Origin: Istiophorus platypterus
Lineage: Eukaryota; Chordata; Actinopteri; Istiophoriformes; Istiophoridae
Assembly: GCA_016859345.1 (NCBI GenBank)
Contig: CM029111.1
Span: forward strand, 12,403,714-12,467,713
DNA: 64,000 bases
Direction of reading: 5' to 3'
Below the pieces are notes generated by a model that was not told the origin of the DNA, did no database searches, and saw only the letters and a program-made list of their open reading frames with translations. Positions 1-12,640 of this stretch are shown piece after piece. Position numbers and translations under genes: made by a program. Position 1 is the first letter of the stretch; each line of letters begins with the position of its first letter.

Positions 1-72
1 TTCATTAACCTTGTTGCACTCAAAACTGAAGAGACTTTCTGCAGGTCATCTAATGTAATTTCTGTTCAACAG

Positions 73-3000
73 GGTGAATCTGGAAAGCCAGGAGAGAAGG
101 GTCTTGTGGGTCGTCCTGGTCTTAGAGTAAGTACATTTTTTCCATAAATACTTTACTTTCCTCCAGGGCTCACAAACAGTTCCATCATTTTCAGTTTCCT
201 GGTCACTTTTCATGATACAAGTTCTCCTCTCTGAACAGGGTCTGCCTGGAAAAGATGGTGAGACCGGTGCTGCTGGACCCTCTGGCCCTGCTGTGAGTAT
301 CTTAGTATAACTTCATGTGAGATATGTCTTACACTCAGCTGACAGTTTGTGGAATTGCCCCTCGTCCTTTGCCCTGGCTAATCACCTGTCTTTTTGACCT
401 GTCATAGGGACCTGCTGGAGAGAGAGGAGAGCAAGGACAGCCTGGACCTTCTGGCTTCCAGGTGAGTTTATCTTCTCAACAAACCCCTATTACACGTGTT
501 TGGAAAACCTAATAACATGTAAATCGACCATTCCTGAGTACTTGAATATTTACATGAGCAGATATCAATACATATTACTTGTGTTTCATAGGCAGTCAGC
601 CCCTCATTTATTATGAAAGACTGCAGACTTATAGACGATAACCTAATCTTTATTTAAAGATATTATATTAACTAATCACTTTGCTGTTTTTGGTCAGGGT
701 CTGCCTGGACCAGCTGGTCCCCCAGGAGAGGCCGGAAAACCTGGAGACCAGGTGAGTGTTTGTTGCCTTTGTTGATCTATCTTTGTTGAAAAAACGCTTC
801 AACCCACTGGACATAAAATGCAAGTATCCTAGGGCCAGTATAGAATCAACTACATGCCATACAGTGGTATTTCTAAGTCATCTGACAGTCTAGTATGGTA
901 AAATAATTATATATGGTATAAATGGCTGAGATAGGGGATGACTGTGCCATAAGTGAAAACGGAATCTGGTTCAAAACAATAACAATAACTTTACATTAAA
1001 TTTAAATGGAGCTTATTTAGCTAAGCATCAGTGCCGTATAACTCACTGTTGATATTCTCTGCAGCAACAATTACAAGCCACTGAATATCCCAGGGCTAAT
1101 ATTAACAGTTCTAACAATTCCTATCATTTTTGATGGTAAAATTTAATTTAAGTTACAACAGTTTATCAACCCAAAAGCAGTTACTGGGTATTTAATGTTC
1201 TTCTATCTTTATTCTCTGTTCTCAGTTTAATTGTATTTTTTTCCCATCTTCCTCATTTCTTTTTGTTATTTAGGTGAAGTATTGCTGAAACAATGCCTTT
1301 TTCCTCTAGTATTCTATCTATCTAAAAGAAAAAGACAACATATTTATCGAGGTTAAATATCATAATCTCATTAATATAATTAGCCGAGATTGCTTACTTT
1401 CTATTTTTTCTTTCTGTCCAACTTTTTCAACCTGGTCCATAACTATTCTTGTGTAACACACAGGAAAACAAAGAAAACATATGAAAGTACATTTTCTTTT
1501 CTATCGTAAATGACCTCTGTAAAGTGCAGTTCTATAAAAGGTACTGTAAAATGGTTTTCAATCTCTTAAAAGTGGCATTGATTACATTGCAACATTATGG
1601 ATACAAGGGTAAAGTTAAATTGTCTTGGCTATTTATACTTGGACCAACAATGGAATCTAAACAGAAGTCATGATGTTTGCTTGTTTGTGTTATTAAACCA
1701 AAAACTGGAATAAAAGTGTTACTGTTTTATCTCTGCAGGGTGTTCCTGGAGAGGGCGGTGCTCCTGGTACTGTTGGACCTAGAGTAAGTTTCCATGTTCA
1801 GGCTTCTTATCTACATTTCCAAAAAAATCAAAGCAAAGAGCAAAAATTTATGTAGTACTGTCACTTGAAGTTCGCACATATATTATGCTAATTTATATTG
1901 ATGGTTCCATACATGAAGACCTAGCCAAAGCCTTCCTGACATCACATAACTGAGCAGTGTGTACTGCTTCCTTTTTCTCACACTGATCCAGGGTCTTTTT
2001 GTTTCCTAACAGGGTGAACGTGGTTTCCCTGGTGAGAGGGGTGGTGCTGGACCTCAGGGTCTTCAGGGACCTCGTGGACTTCCTGGAACACCTGGATCTG
2101 ATGGACCCAAGGTCAGTGGATACTCTGAAGCAGATTTAAGATTCAAATTATTGCTAAACACCAATGCGTATCCTCTGTACCAGGCTATACAACAGCAGCT
2201 CCTCCACTGGTGTGGAGCTGACCTTTAGACAGAGCCAGGCTAGCTGTTACCTACCGCTTCCAGTCTTTATGCTAAGCTAAGCTAACTGGCTGCTGCTTCC
2301 AAGTTCATGCATACCTGACAGACAAGCATATTTCATGAAGTTTCAAACTATTCCTTGAAATGAATCAAAAAGTATAGAATTCCTATCAGGTCTACTTTTT
2401 CCTCAGTGTTCATGTTGAACATGATCCTACAACATTTTCTGGGAAATGACACATTTTAGATGAATAATGAAACTTTACCTATTAAACTTTACCTATTTCG
2501 TGCTTTTCATAACATTTATCAAATAAACGTGTATAATAAGACGCCTTTCGTATGATCGGTAAAAAAATACAATGTCCATACTCAGGATCGGTCGACTTAA
2601 AGGAATCTAGTCGACATGAAATTTTTTGACTGACCAGTGATCTCCTAATTCTGATTCAGGGAGCCATTGGACCAGCTGGTGCTGCTGGACCTCAGGGACC
2701 CCCTGGCCTGCAGGGTATGCCTGGAGAGAGAGGAGCTGGAGGTATCCCAGGACCTAAGGGAGACAGAGTGAGTAACACGTTCTTTTAGAAATTTTTACAA
2801 CTGACTTATATTTTAACATTGTGGATTATTACATGACTGAAATGGTAAAGTTAAACATAGAAAATGCCATGACCAGAGGCCTTGTAGTTTCAAGTATGAT
2901 TAACATGCAGCCTTCCTTTTTGTCCAACAGGGTGATCATGGACAGAAGGGACCTGAGGGTGCTCCTGGAAAGGATGGCTCTAGAGTGAGTTCAAAATAAA

Positions 3001-6000
3001 TCCTTGTTTTTTGTTTTTTTGAGTCTGTTATTACAATGTGAAGCTATTTTAGCAGTTATCAAACAAAAAGATTGACATTTGAGCTCACCAAAACTCTAAT
3101 CTCTTTAACTTATTTCTATATCCATGCTTTCTTCTTTCTCAGGGTTTGACTGGTCCCATTGGTCCTCCTGGCCCATCTGGACCCAATGGTGCCAAGGTAA
3201 GAACAACGTTACCCTTTGGATTGTTAAAGGGATAATTATCAACTGAGTTTGAATGAGCTGTCAGGTTTACTTTAACCTGCATATAGTATGTTTGTTCATT
3301 TGGTTGGTTTGACTGACTGTTTCTCTCCAATCCAGGGTGAGACTGGACCTAGTGGACCTACTGGTGCTCCTGGTACTCGCGGTGCTCCTGTAAGTACCTC
3401 TATCCGTCATATGGATGTTTCACTGAATGCAGTTTACGCCTCAACTGATCAACTGTATGGATGAGCTGGGGCTCATAATAAGGGAGGAATTAAAAAAATC
3501 TACCAGCTGATTGGGGGCATGCATGTTTTCTCAGAGTTAATCCATTTTGTGCTGTGGCCAAAATTTACTTACACTCTCAACAATTTTTTTTATAAAATCA
3601 TATAATTCATCACACTCTGATGCTTCTACCCAAGCACTAAATTAGTGCGACTCAGTCCAAATTCAGTAGAAACAATGGTATAAAGAAGCTTAAACAGTTT
3701 AATCAAATTTAATCAAATCTCAATGGAATAGCATCCTGTACCCTGGACGGAGTATGATGCTTCTGCTCAGAAATTAATAGCATTACAATACGATAATAAG
3801 GGGGATCAAACGGCAGCAGTGAAGACACTAAATTTAATTTGTACAGTCTAGTGTACAATGCCACTGACTATTAAACTCAAATTGAACCAGACTAAAACTT
3901 TGTGTCTCTCTAAAATATGATTCCATTCCTAATTTTAAAACAAAACTGATATACACAGTAAGAAGTAAAGTAAGAAGTAAAGTGTTTGGATGCCTTTGTT
4001 AAATTTCACGACAGACCTGACTGTGTCACATGGTTATGAATATTGGGGGAGAAGAGGACAAAGACCAGATTGTAAAATGCTCATTATTTGTCCTGTTTGT
4101 TTAAGAAGAATTTTAAATTAAGAAATAACTGATAGTTCAAACAGCATGAATACTTCATGCCAAGCTTTCCCTAACTGACTGTCTTCTGTCCTTATGCAGG
4201 GTGACCGTGGTGAGGCTGGTCCTCCTGGACCTGCTGGCTTTGCTGGACCTCCTGTAAGTAAAATCAACACAATACCCTTTTTTCAAATGTGAACTGACTG
4301 GAATTTTTTTTTTAATTTCCATTCACCAACATTCTGCCACTATTACTGTTCTGTTAAAATTATCCAGGGTGCAGATGGTCAGCCTGGTGCCAAGGGAGAG
4401 CTTGGTGAGGCTGGACAGAAGGGAGAGGCTGGTTCTCCTGGACCTCAGGGACCATCTGGCGCTCCTGGACCTGTGGTGGGTATTTGACCTAAAAATTATG
4501 CCCTCAAACCAGATTTATATTCAGTAACTTAGGTCAAATCTCTATATATAAGGAAATAGGCAGGGGAACACCTTATACAAGAATGTTTGCAGTGCTTTAA
4601 AGTCACACAAGTGTCACATCAACATGATTAATTATTGTTCCTCTTTTTCAGGGACCTACTGGTGTATCTGGACCTAAAGGAGCTCGTGGTGCTCAGGGAG
4701 CTCCTGTGAGTATAACATATTAATACTCTATCCCATGAACGATCAATTCCAGAATATACAAGCTGATGTCCAATATAGACTGTGCACATTTCATTACACA
4801 GACAGTATATTTTAGAGTTCTGGACCTTGATTCATTAATTATTTCATTTATTGATTGATTTCACTCAACAATAACACTCAACACACCTCACCTAAGAAAG
4901 ACAAGTGTGTAGCTTAAACAATTTGTTGATCAAAACAAATTAAACTGCAAAAATATTGATATTTAGTAATTAAGTAATTTTTCAAGCAAAAATATCAACC
5001 ATTCACTAAATCCCTAGTTGAAGCTTTTTTTTTAACTTGTGTTTTAGATTTTGTTATTTCTGGGGGTTCGGACTGATTCATCTGACAAACAAGACATTTT
5101 AAGACATCACCTTGGAAATTAGGAAATTGTAACAGGCATTTTTTACTATGTTTTGAAAATTTATGAAGCAAAAAATTATCTGATTGATTAGGAAATAATA
5201 GGCAGGTTTATTGGTGGAGATCTTTAATTGCAGCCCTATAGAAGTGTATAAAATTTAAAGGCATGTAACCTACTGTGTGCACACACATGCATGTTTACAC
5301 ACAACATGCACAAAATCAAGGGTAGATAATTTGGATACAATATGTACAGAAAATGAAACTGCTGGGCAAGTCAATCATGTGGAAATAGACCGATTTACAC
5401 AAAACACATTCTATTTTGATGTACAAAGAAATACTGATAGAACTAGCCTCATTAATATATTACCAACAACCATGAGCATAGCGGGGATGCCTTTTAACAC
5501 CAAGGCCCACGTCAGCAGCAGTTTCCCAAGCCGTACAGTCTGATTATGTCCAGTAATATATAGGAGTAGAAGTGTAAAATCAGCTCACTCTAGCCTATAT
5601 CAGCAGCAAATGGTGGATTCAAAGCTGCTCTTGAAACTTTCACAGTAGTTGGATTCTGTAAATTCAGAGTGACGTTTGTCGTAAACACAAGTAAGGGGCG
5701 TACTTAAGGAAATGGGACAACTTTTTCTCTGAGGCAAAAATTACATTTCTTTGATTCAAGCATAAAGGAAGCAGGACACTGTTACTCAACTTGTGTTACC
5801 CGTTGATGAAATCTACTGTCTGATAGTCCAACTAAGAACATACATCTGAACCTTTTCTCTGCCGAATGAGTATTATGTAACCAAAGCTGCTGTAAATCTC
5901 AGCCCTTACTAATGGGCAAAATGATACCTGCCCTCAAAACAACCCTGAGACAGTTTAATTAATCCATTTTATTCTTACGTTTGAAAACATATAAGTCTTA

Positions 6001-9000
6001 ATCTTCATCATAAATATCAATCTATGTTGGCCACCTGTGGAACAATGCTGAAAAAAAAACCCATTTAGGAACTTGATTGCTGACCTCTGCTGTACAGGTT
6101 GTTGTGATTCACTTTCATGTATTAACATATAGGAAGAGTGAAATGCATTATTTGTAATTCCTGAGTCCTTCCTGTTGATCTCATAACACCCTAATACACC
6201 TCAGTGATTGATGAGAGGGAAACAGTTTGAGTATATTTCTATTTATTGAACTCCCTTTCTTTTTGACAGGGTGCCACTGGTTTCCCTGGTGCTGCCGGCA
6301 GAGTTGGACCTCCTGGCCCTAATGTGAGTATTTCATCAATAAAAAAATTCCAAGGCTAAATGCATTTCCTGTGTCAGTCTAAAATAATAATGTGTTTGTG
6401 TACTTCTGCTCATACTTACTAAAATTCTCTGTCTTCCCATCAAAGGGTAACCCTGGCGCTGCTGGTCCTGCTGGTCCTGCTGGTAAAGACGGACCAAAGG
6501 GTGCTCGTGGAGACGCCGGCTCCCCAGGAAGACAGGGAGATGCTGGGCTTCGTGGACCTGCTGGCCAACAAGGAGAGAAGGGAGAGCCTGGAGAGGATGG
6601 ACCACCTGTGAGTTTGATTTTGCAGCCCAAGTGTACCCATTAGTACTAGTCAGTGGAATCATGCTCTGAGACAACATCCAGGCTCAGCCACCTACTCTTT
6701 CATCCTAAAATTCACAAATAACCTGAATTAAAACTGCACGTAACTGACATTGGAAGAGGATCTGCACACTTTTTATTCAGTCAGGTGCAGGTAAAAGAAC
6801 ATGTCATGACTCAGACTTTTTCTTTCCTTACGCTGTAGGGTGCTGATGGGCCTGCAGGTCCTCAAGGTCTGGCTGGATCCCGTGGTATTGTTGGTTTGCC
6901 TGGTCAGCGTGGAGAGAGAGGCTTCCCTGGTCTTCCTGGACCTTCTGTAAGTGGCTTTTAGCTTCAGCTTTAGTTTCTGTCTAAGCTGTTTAGTATTTTT
7001 TTAAAGGGCAATTCCCCAAATCTGTCTGACATTCTGAAGCCCTTTAACATTTTTACAAATTAATACAGTCTATACAGATAGGCCTTTATCTCAAAGTAAG
7101 TTTGCTTTACATTTGAGGCTTTCGTTAGTTATACATCAATTTTCACTTTTATTTTCATGAGTGATTTTCTTTCTTACTGAAAGATTATTCTGGGTCTTGA
7201 AAATCAAATGAGTTATGGAAACATAATAAATATTTTCTTTGTACTTAGGGAGAGCCTGGTAAACAGGGAGGTCCTGGTTCTGCCGGGGACCGTGGACCAC
7301 CTGGACCTGTTGGACCCCCTGGACTTACTGGACCCGCTGGAGAGACTGGTAGAGAGGTCAGAATTAAACGATAATAACAACAACAAAATGTCAAAATAAT
7401 GATTGTTCCTACAGTAGCAGTAAATTAAACAATGGCCATATTAACAATATACATGCGATGTCATTAAAAAATATATTTCTTCATCTTAGGGTACCCCTGG
7501 ATCAGATGGACCTCCTGGCAGGGACGGAGCTGCTGGAGCCAAGGTTAGAGACTTCAGTCTCACATAAAAATCTTGAACTAGTCCACCAAATAACACTTCT
7601 CAACAGTAAAATCTGCCAGATCAGCTAGTTTGCAGAGCTTGTTGTTATCCTGAGTCATCACCTTGTGTCCTCCCGTAGGGAGAACGAGGTAACACTGGTC
7701 CTGCTGGCGCCCCTGGAGCTCCTGGTGCCCCTGGTGCCCCCGGACCTGTTGGACCCCTCGGCAAGCAGGGAGACAGAGGAGAAGCTGTAAGTAACACAGC
7801 ACACTGTGAGGGATCATAGCGATACGTGTTGGGCACCCATACACTTCCTTCTTTCTTTAGGGTGCTCAAGGACCTGCAGGACCCCCTGGACCCGCTGGCG
7901 CTAGAGGAATGGCTGTAAGTCTTATTATCTCTATCTGCAACCCTTTTACCAAGATTATAATTTGATTTAGGTAATTGAAAGTGCCACACATTTGCAGTTG
8001 AAAATCAAAATACATTACAAACTTTTACTCCAGGGACCCCAAGGACCACGTGGAGACAAGGGAGAGGCTGGTGAGACTGGAGAGAGAGGACAGAAGGGTC
8101 ACCGTGGCTTCACTGGTCTGCAGGGTCTTCCTGGACCTCCTGTAAGCCATCCAAATCTAATAGTTCATCCATGCAGCACTACTTCTCATCTGTCTTGTCT
8201 GTCATCTAATCTGTCAATATCCTTTTCTAAACAGGGTCCCTCTGGAGATTCTGGAGCTGCTGGACCTTCAGGACCTAGTGGTGCCAAGGTAGGAAAACTG
8301 ACCTAAAGCAAAGAGCAAAAGAGAAGAAAAAATTCTTATTACATTTCAATCCTGTAGCTTTAACATCCGAGATATGTGATGGTAATGAAGGGCACAGGTT
8401 AGTCTTTTTGTAATTCTCCAATCACCTGACGAAGACGGGGACAGGAAAGGCCACATGCTTTAATTACCCACTGCTGTGATAAGATGGGCAGCCAAGGCAT
8501 TTTGTAATTACTATCTGCAAGGAAAAGCGGTAGACAGACCGTCATTTTTTGAAACTACTCCTGCTGAGATCAGAAATGGACTTCAATATCTATTCTAGAT
8601 TAGCTAAGCACTGTGGATGATAAGAAAAATGAAGGGAAATGTCACCATACAAATAATCTTCATGCATATTAAGGGAAAGGGTCTTGAGGTGATTGGGCTA
8701 AAGGAGAGAAACTGCTGCTGCATTTGAAATGCCTTATCAGATTTTTTTTTCTTATCCAGACTGTATGGTGGATTTACAAATGTAAAAAAATTAGTTTTAC
8801 ACTTTGAACAAAAAGCTTGAGTTCAGGGAAATAAAATACTGTTTCATATTTATAATCAGTGATTTTTATTTTACTTTAAAACCTTCTTTGTCTTTAGGGA
8901 CCACCTGGACCAGCTGGACCTGCTGGCAAAGATGGATCTAACGGACAGCCCGGCCCTATTGGACCCCCCGGACCTCGTGGTCGCTCTGGAGAATCTGGTC

Positions 9001-10807
9001 CTGCTGTATGTAAAGTGTCATTAGAAAAAATAAAACTTTAACCACCACTAACAAGGCTGTACACTGTACTATTTCAGTGCTCCTGACCCATTTGCTGCTT
9101 TTGCCCTCCCTCAGGGTCCCCCTGGTAACCCCGGACCCCCTGGTCCTCCTGGTCCTCCTGGCCCCGGCATCGACATGTCTGCCTTTGCCGGTCTGGGTCA
9201 GCCAGAGAAGTCCCCTGATCCACTCAGGTACATGAGGGCCGATGAGGCCTCCAGCTCCCTGAGGCAGCATGATGTTGAGGTTGATTCCACACTCAAGTCC
9301 CTCAACAACCAGATTGAGAACCTCCGCAGCCCTGACGGCTCCCAGAAGAACCCTGCTCGCACCTGCAGAGACCTGAAACTGTGCCACCCTGAGTGGAAGA
9401 GCGGTAAGTAGGACAGAAGGGTCACAGAGGATTAAGAAAAGAAAGTCTGCTTGGCATTTAGTCTTAAAATGCTCCTAAATGGTGAAAACATTATTGCAAA
9501 CTATTAAGAGCTGTCCTTGAGATATTTCTTTGTGAAATATGTCAAAAATACTCCTAATAACACCCTGGATTGAAATTGCCCAAATCAGAGCTTTGAGACA
9601 GTGTTTGGGCTTGTACAGTCATTTCCCTGAGTTTTTTGGCAGCTGTTAGGCTTCTTTCAAATAAAAACTTCAGCAAAACTCCCAAAATGGCTGCCTCAAA
9701 CACCAAGGTCTGATTAGACACTGAAAACTAACTGAATACATTTGTTTGATCGGGTTGTGGTATTCATATGAACTCTGACTCAGGCAGTTCTTGATCCTTT
9801 GTAATTCTTTTACCAGTGTTGCATTTCATTCAGTTGGAAAATAATTCAATACTTACTTTTGCTGGAATATGACTTTTCATCCAACAGGCTTGACATCAAT
9901 TTGTGGGGTTAAAACAGAGTATTCCAAAGTTGCATGAAGTTTCTCCGCTTCACTCCTTATTAACCCACTTCTCTCATCTCTCTAGGTGACTACTGGGTTG
10001 ATCCCAACATTGGCAGCACAGCCGATGCCATCAAGGTCTTCTGCAACATGGAGACTGGAGAGACCTGTGTCTACCCAAGCATCACCAATGTACCAAAGAA
10101 GAACTGGTGGACCAGCAAGAGCAAGGACCGCAAACACGTCTGGTTCGGAGAGACCATGAATGGAGGATTCCACGTGAGTGTACCTCTGCATCATTTAAGA
10201 TCGTTTCTTTCTCTTGACTGACTCTGAAGAATGGAATGAACCCCAACATGAAAGCTGCTAAATTGACTTCCCTACCTGTTGTCTGGTTCTACAGTTCAAC
10301 TATGCTCAGGACGGACCCGCTGCCACCGCCGCCAGCGTCCAGCTGACCTTCTTGAGGCTTCTGTCCACTGAGGCATCCCAGAACCTCACTTACCACTGCA
10401 AGAACAGCGTTGCTTACATGGACCATGCCGCAGGCAACCTGAAGAAGGCTTTGCTGCTGCAGGGCTCCAACGATGTGGAGATCCGTGCAGAGGGCAACAG
10501 TCGCTTCACATACAGTGTGTTGGAGGATGGCTGCAAGGTGAGAGCAGACAGCTGCAACACAGAGCCAGAAAAAAAATCTTCTCTTTTAAGTTTAATATAT
10601 ATTAACTGTCACTGTATCATTAGGGCTGTTGTTAACACATTCTCTACTCTCAACCAACAGACACATACAGGCCGGTGGGGCAAGACTGTCATTGAGTACA
10701 AAACACAGAAGACCTCCCGTCTGCCGATCGTGGACATTGCTCCTATGGACATCGGAGGAGCGGATCAGGAGTTTGGAGTGGATGTAGGCGCAGTCTGCTT
10801 CTTGTAA
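73..10807 (+). CDS. col2a1: Type II procollagen alpha-1 chain, 3' half (5' end outside window)
   Basis: Fibrillar collagen chain of cartilage and notochord matrix, secreted as a homotrimer. I read 27 exons: 73-126, 239-292, 408-461, 698-751, 1739-1783, 2013-2111, 2660-2767, 2931-2984, 3143-3196, 3336-3389, 4200-4253, 4368-4475, 4652-4705, 6270-6323, 6446-6607, 6839-6946, 7249-7356, 7490-7543, 7679-7786, 7861-7914, 8034-8141, 8235-8288, 8898-9005, 9115-9403, 9986-10173, 10295-10537, 10661-10807. Helical exons are 45, 54, 99, 108 or 162 bases, start with a glycine codon and hold unbroken Gly-X-Y, as fibrillar collagen genes do. The order of segments (GLPGKDGETGAAGP, GERGFPGERGG, GPKGARGDAG, KGHRGFTGLQGLPG) follows vertebrate COL2A1 as I recall it, and the tail exons of 289, 188 and 243 bases are typical. 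The stop is TAA at 10805. The a/b paralogue is not resolved; the unusual C-propeptide suggests the more diverged copy. Confidence 0.95.
2180..2420. repeat. Percomorph dispersed repeat in a col2a1 intron
   Basis: This intron stretch contains agacagagccaggctagctg and then ttatgctaagctaagctaac followed by tggctgctg. I recognise the word series from memory as a repeat scattered widely in perch-like fish genomes. Boundaries are approximate and the orientation is not resolved. Confidence 0.55.
4706..6269 (+). other. col2a1: Largest col2a1 intron in the window
   Basis: A 1.56 kb AT-rich intron between two 54-base helical exons. I see no exon-like segment, RNA gene or recognisable transposon in it. 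The short open frame around 5277-5543 has no collagen-like or other domain features. Confidence 0.6.
6839..6946 (+). other. col2a1: col2a1 exon carrying the vertebrate collagenase cleavage site
   Basis: This 108-base exon encodes GADGPAGPQGLAGSRG followed by IVGLPGQRGERG. The Gly-Leu bond in GPQG|LAG, between bases 6868 and 6869, matches the single site where MMP-1, MMP-8 and MMP-13 cut type II collagen. The mammalian sequence is LAGQR; here it is LAGSR. The exon therefore anchors both gene identity and the position within the triple helix. Confidence 0.8.
9115..10807 (+). other. col2a1: col2a1 C-telopeptide and C-propeptide (four exons)
   Basis: The helix ends in GPPGPGIDMSAFAGLG, then the C-telopeptide with the cross-linking lysine in PEKSPDP. 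The BMP-1/tolloid cleavage motif YMRA|DE follows. The C-propeptide nucleates trimer assembly in the ER. It has the Ca-binding loop (DPNIGSTAD), the N-glycosylation site NLT before YHC, and the conserved end DIAPMDIGG...VCFL. Seven of the eight usual cysteines are visible: TC and LC in exon 9115-9403, FC and TC in 9986-10173, HC and GC in 10295-10537, VC in the last exon. The third, normally QGC, is serine (AGC at 10015-10017). The segment after GGFH, FNYAQDGPAATAAS, differs strongly from the mammalian chain-recognition stretch. Confidence 0.85.
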
Positions 10808-12640
10808 AGTGGAGTATCAAAATGGCCCCCCGAATAACAGGAAATAAATGAAACTCAACCACGAAACATTACACACACTTCCACAATAAAGAAGACTGGA
10901 AATTATAAAAGAAAATTGATACTTTTTCTCTCACAACGAAGTGCTCTCCAAGTTGTACTCCCTGGATGTTAGCACTGAAGGGCACCGGCAATATCTGTAC
11001 ACCACACCAGCATTCTCGGTCAACCCGCTTCCTGAGATCCAGTCATGTTTCCCATGGCCCACTGTTGACGGGAATGAGTCAGAGCCAGGAGGAAGAGGGA
11101 CCAAGCGAACAAGTTATGGAGAACAGAAACATGACTTGATGTCACTTATTTATTGTCTAACCTGAATGGGCAGAGTTGAGGTAGGACTGGACGGGTTCAC
11201 TTTGTAAGTACAACAAGCCCCCCTTTCCACTACAGAACAGCCGCACAACCTCTGTCCCAGTCCTACTCCACCTCCCTCCCTGTTTCCCTCCTGACACACA
11301 AATATGGCATTTCGAATCAGTGTAGACCAAAAAACAAAATATATTCTCAGTATAAGTAAAATCCAATCCAAGTGCTCCAGGCCTGTCCATCATGAGCAGG
11401 AGCAAAACCTTTACTGTGTATTATAAACCCTTGGTTCTATTGTTGTAAAAGTCTGTGTTTATAAACAACCAGATGGTTTTATATATATTTCCACATTATG
11501 TGTGTACATGTGTCTATATGCACACCAACACTTTTTGGAAGGTGAGGTTACATTTGGGATGTATGTTTCAATGTCCTGTACCCCTTGACTGCCCATCAGA
11601 AGAAGGCCCAGTTCTCATCCAATAAAAAAAAAAAAAAAATTGTTTTGAAGAATTTGAGGGAAATTAATTTTGCCTTTTTATTGTAGTCATCCAGATTGTT
11701 TAAAGCTACCTCACGCTGAAAAACAAAGTGAAAATGTTGAGTTTAAATCTGAGCTGACCAAAATATTAGCTTTCAGGCGGATCTGGGGCTGAACGGCCAT
11801 CTTTGCTTTGGGTTGCTCTCTCTTCAGAAGGTGCTATGAGTTCTGTAATTCTCCACCAACCCCCCCCCCCCCCCCCCAAGCCTAATTCCCACTAGCCTCA
11901 CACCACACACTCACACTCGACCCTGGAGGAGGGGTGCAGTCGGGTTAAGACAGGGGAGACAGGGGCTTCTTGGAGGCCTCCTCTTGAGTCCAGAACCCCA
12001 AAGCTGAATGCGGGACTCTGAGGACGGTCGCTAAAAAAAAAACAACTAGGGTGGATTGTCTCTGTGTGTGTGAGGGCGTGTACATTTTTTTAATTAATTT
12101 TATTATGACCATGATCATTTTTGTTTTTATTTTGTTACACTTCTAATTGCTGTAAATTGGAAAAATAAAAGGAAAACCGAATAAGAATGAAGTTGCTTTT
12201 TAATTGAGTTTTAAATAAAAACAAATGGCGTGGGGATGAATTTCTTCTCTCAGCAGAACCAGTCATGTGTGCTTAAATGTTTTTTTTTTTTTTGTTAAAA
12301 TTGTATTTCATGAGGTCAGTTAACTCTTGACTGTGAGTGCGTAGTCTGTGTGTGAGCGTGTGTGTGATAGTTTTAAAACTGTGATGCAAGTGTGTATTTT
12401 CATATGAGAGAATCTCATAACAAAACGGAACAAAAGTACTGTATTCGTTCTGCGGTGTCAGAGTGCGGCTGGGCGTCGTTGGCTCCTGTTGTCTGAACTA
12501 ATAGGCATAAATAAAGAACATTATGTTGACTGGAATCAAGTACTTTGTGGAATAGTGATGTATTTGAACAGCCGCATCACTACTTGTCTGTATTGTGGCC
12601 TGCTTCCTGGTCCGTCCTGAGTAATAAAAGCTTGACTTAA
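10808..12640 (+). other. col2a1: col2a1 3'UTR with several polyadenylation signals
   Basis: After the TAA stop there is no further coding sequence. AATAAA occurs at 11621-11626 (running into a genomic A-tract), 12164-12169, 12214-12219, 12510-12515 and 12623-12628. The last is a plausible distal end and would give a 3'UTR of about 1.8 kb. An uninterrupted run of 18 C lies at 11860-11877. Which signal is used cannot be read from DNA. Confidence 0.55.

Noticed and set aside
6336..6677. Minus-strand frames rich in Gly/Pro/Ser opposite a collagen exon
   Set aside because: GC-rich collagen repeats leave the opposite strand open; splice sites and protein match support only the plus strand.
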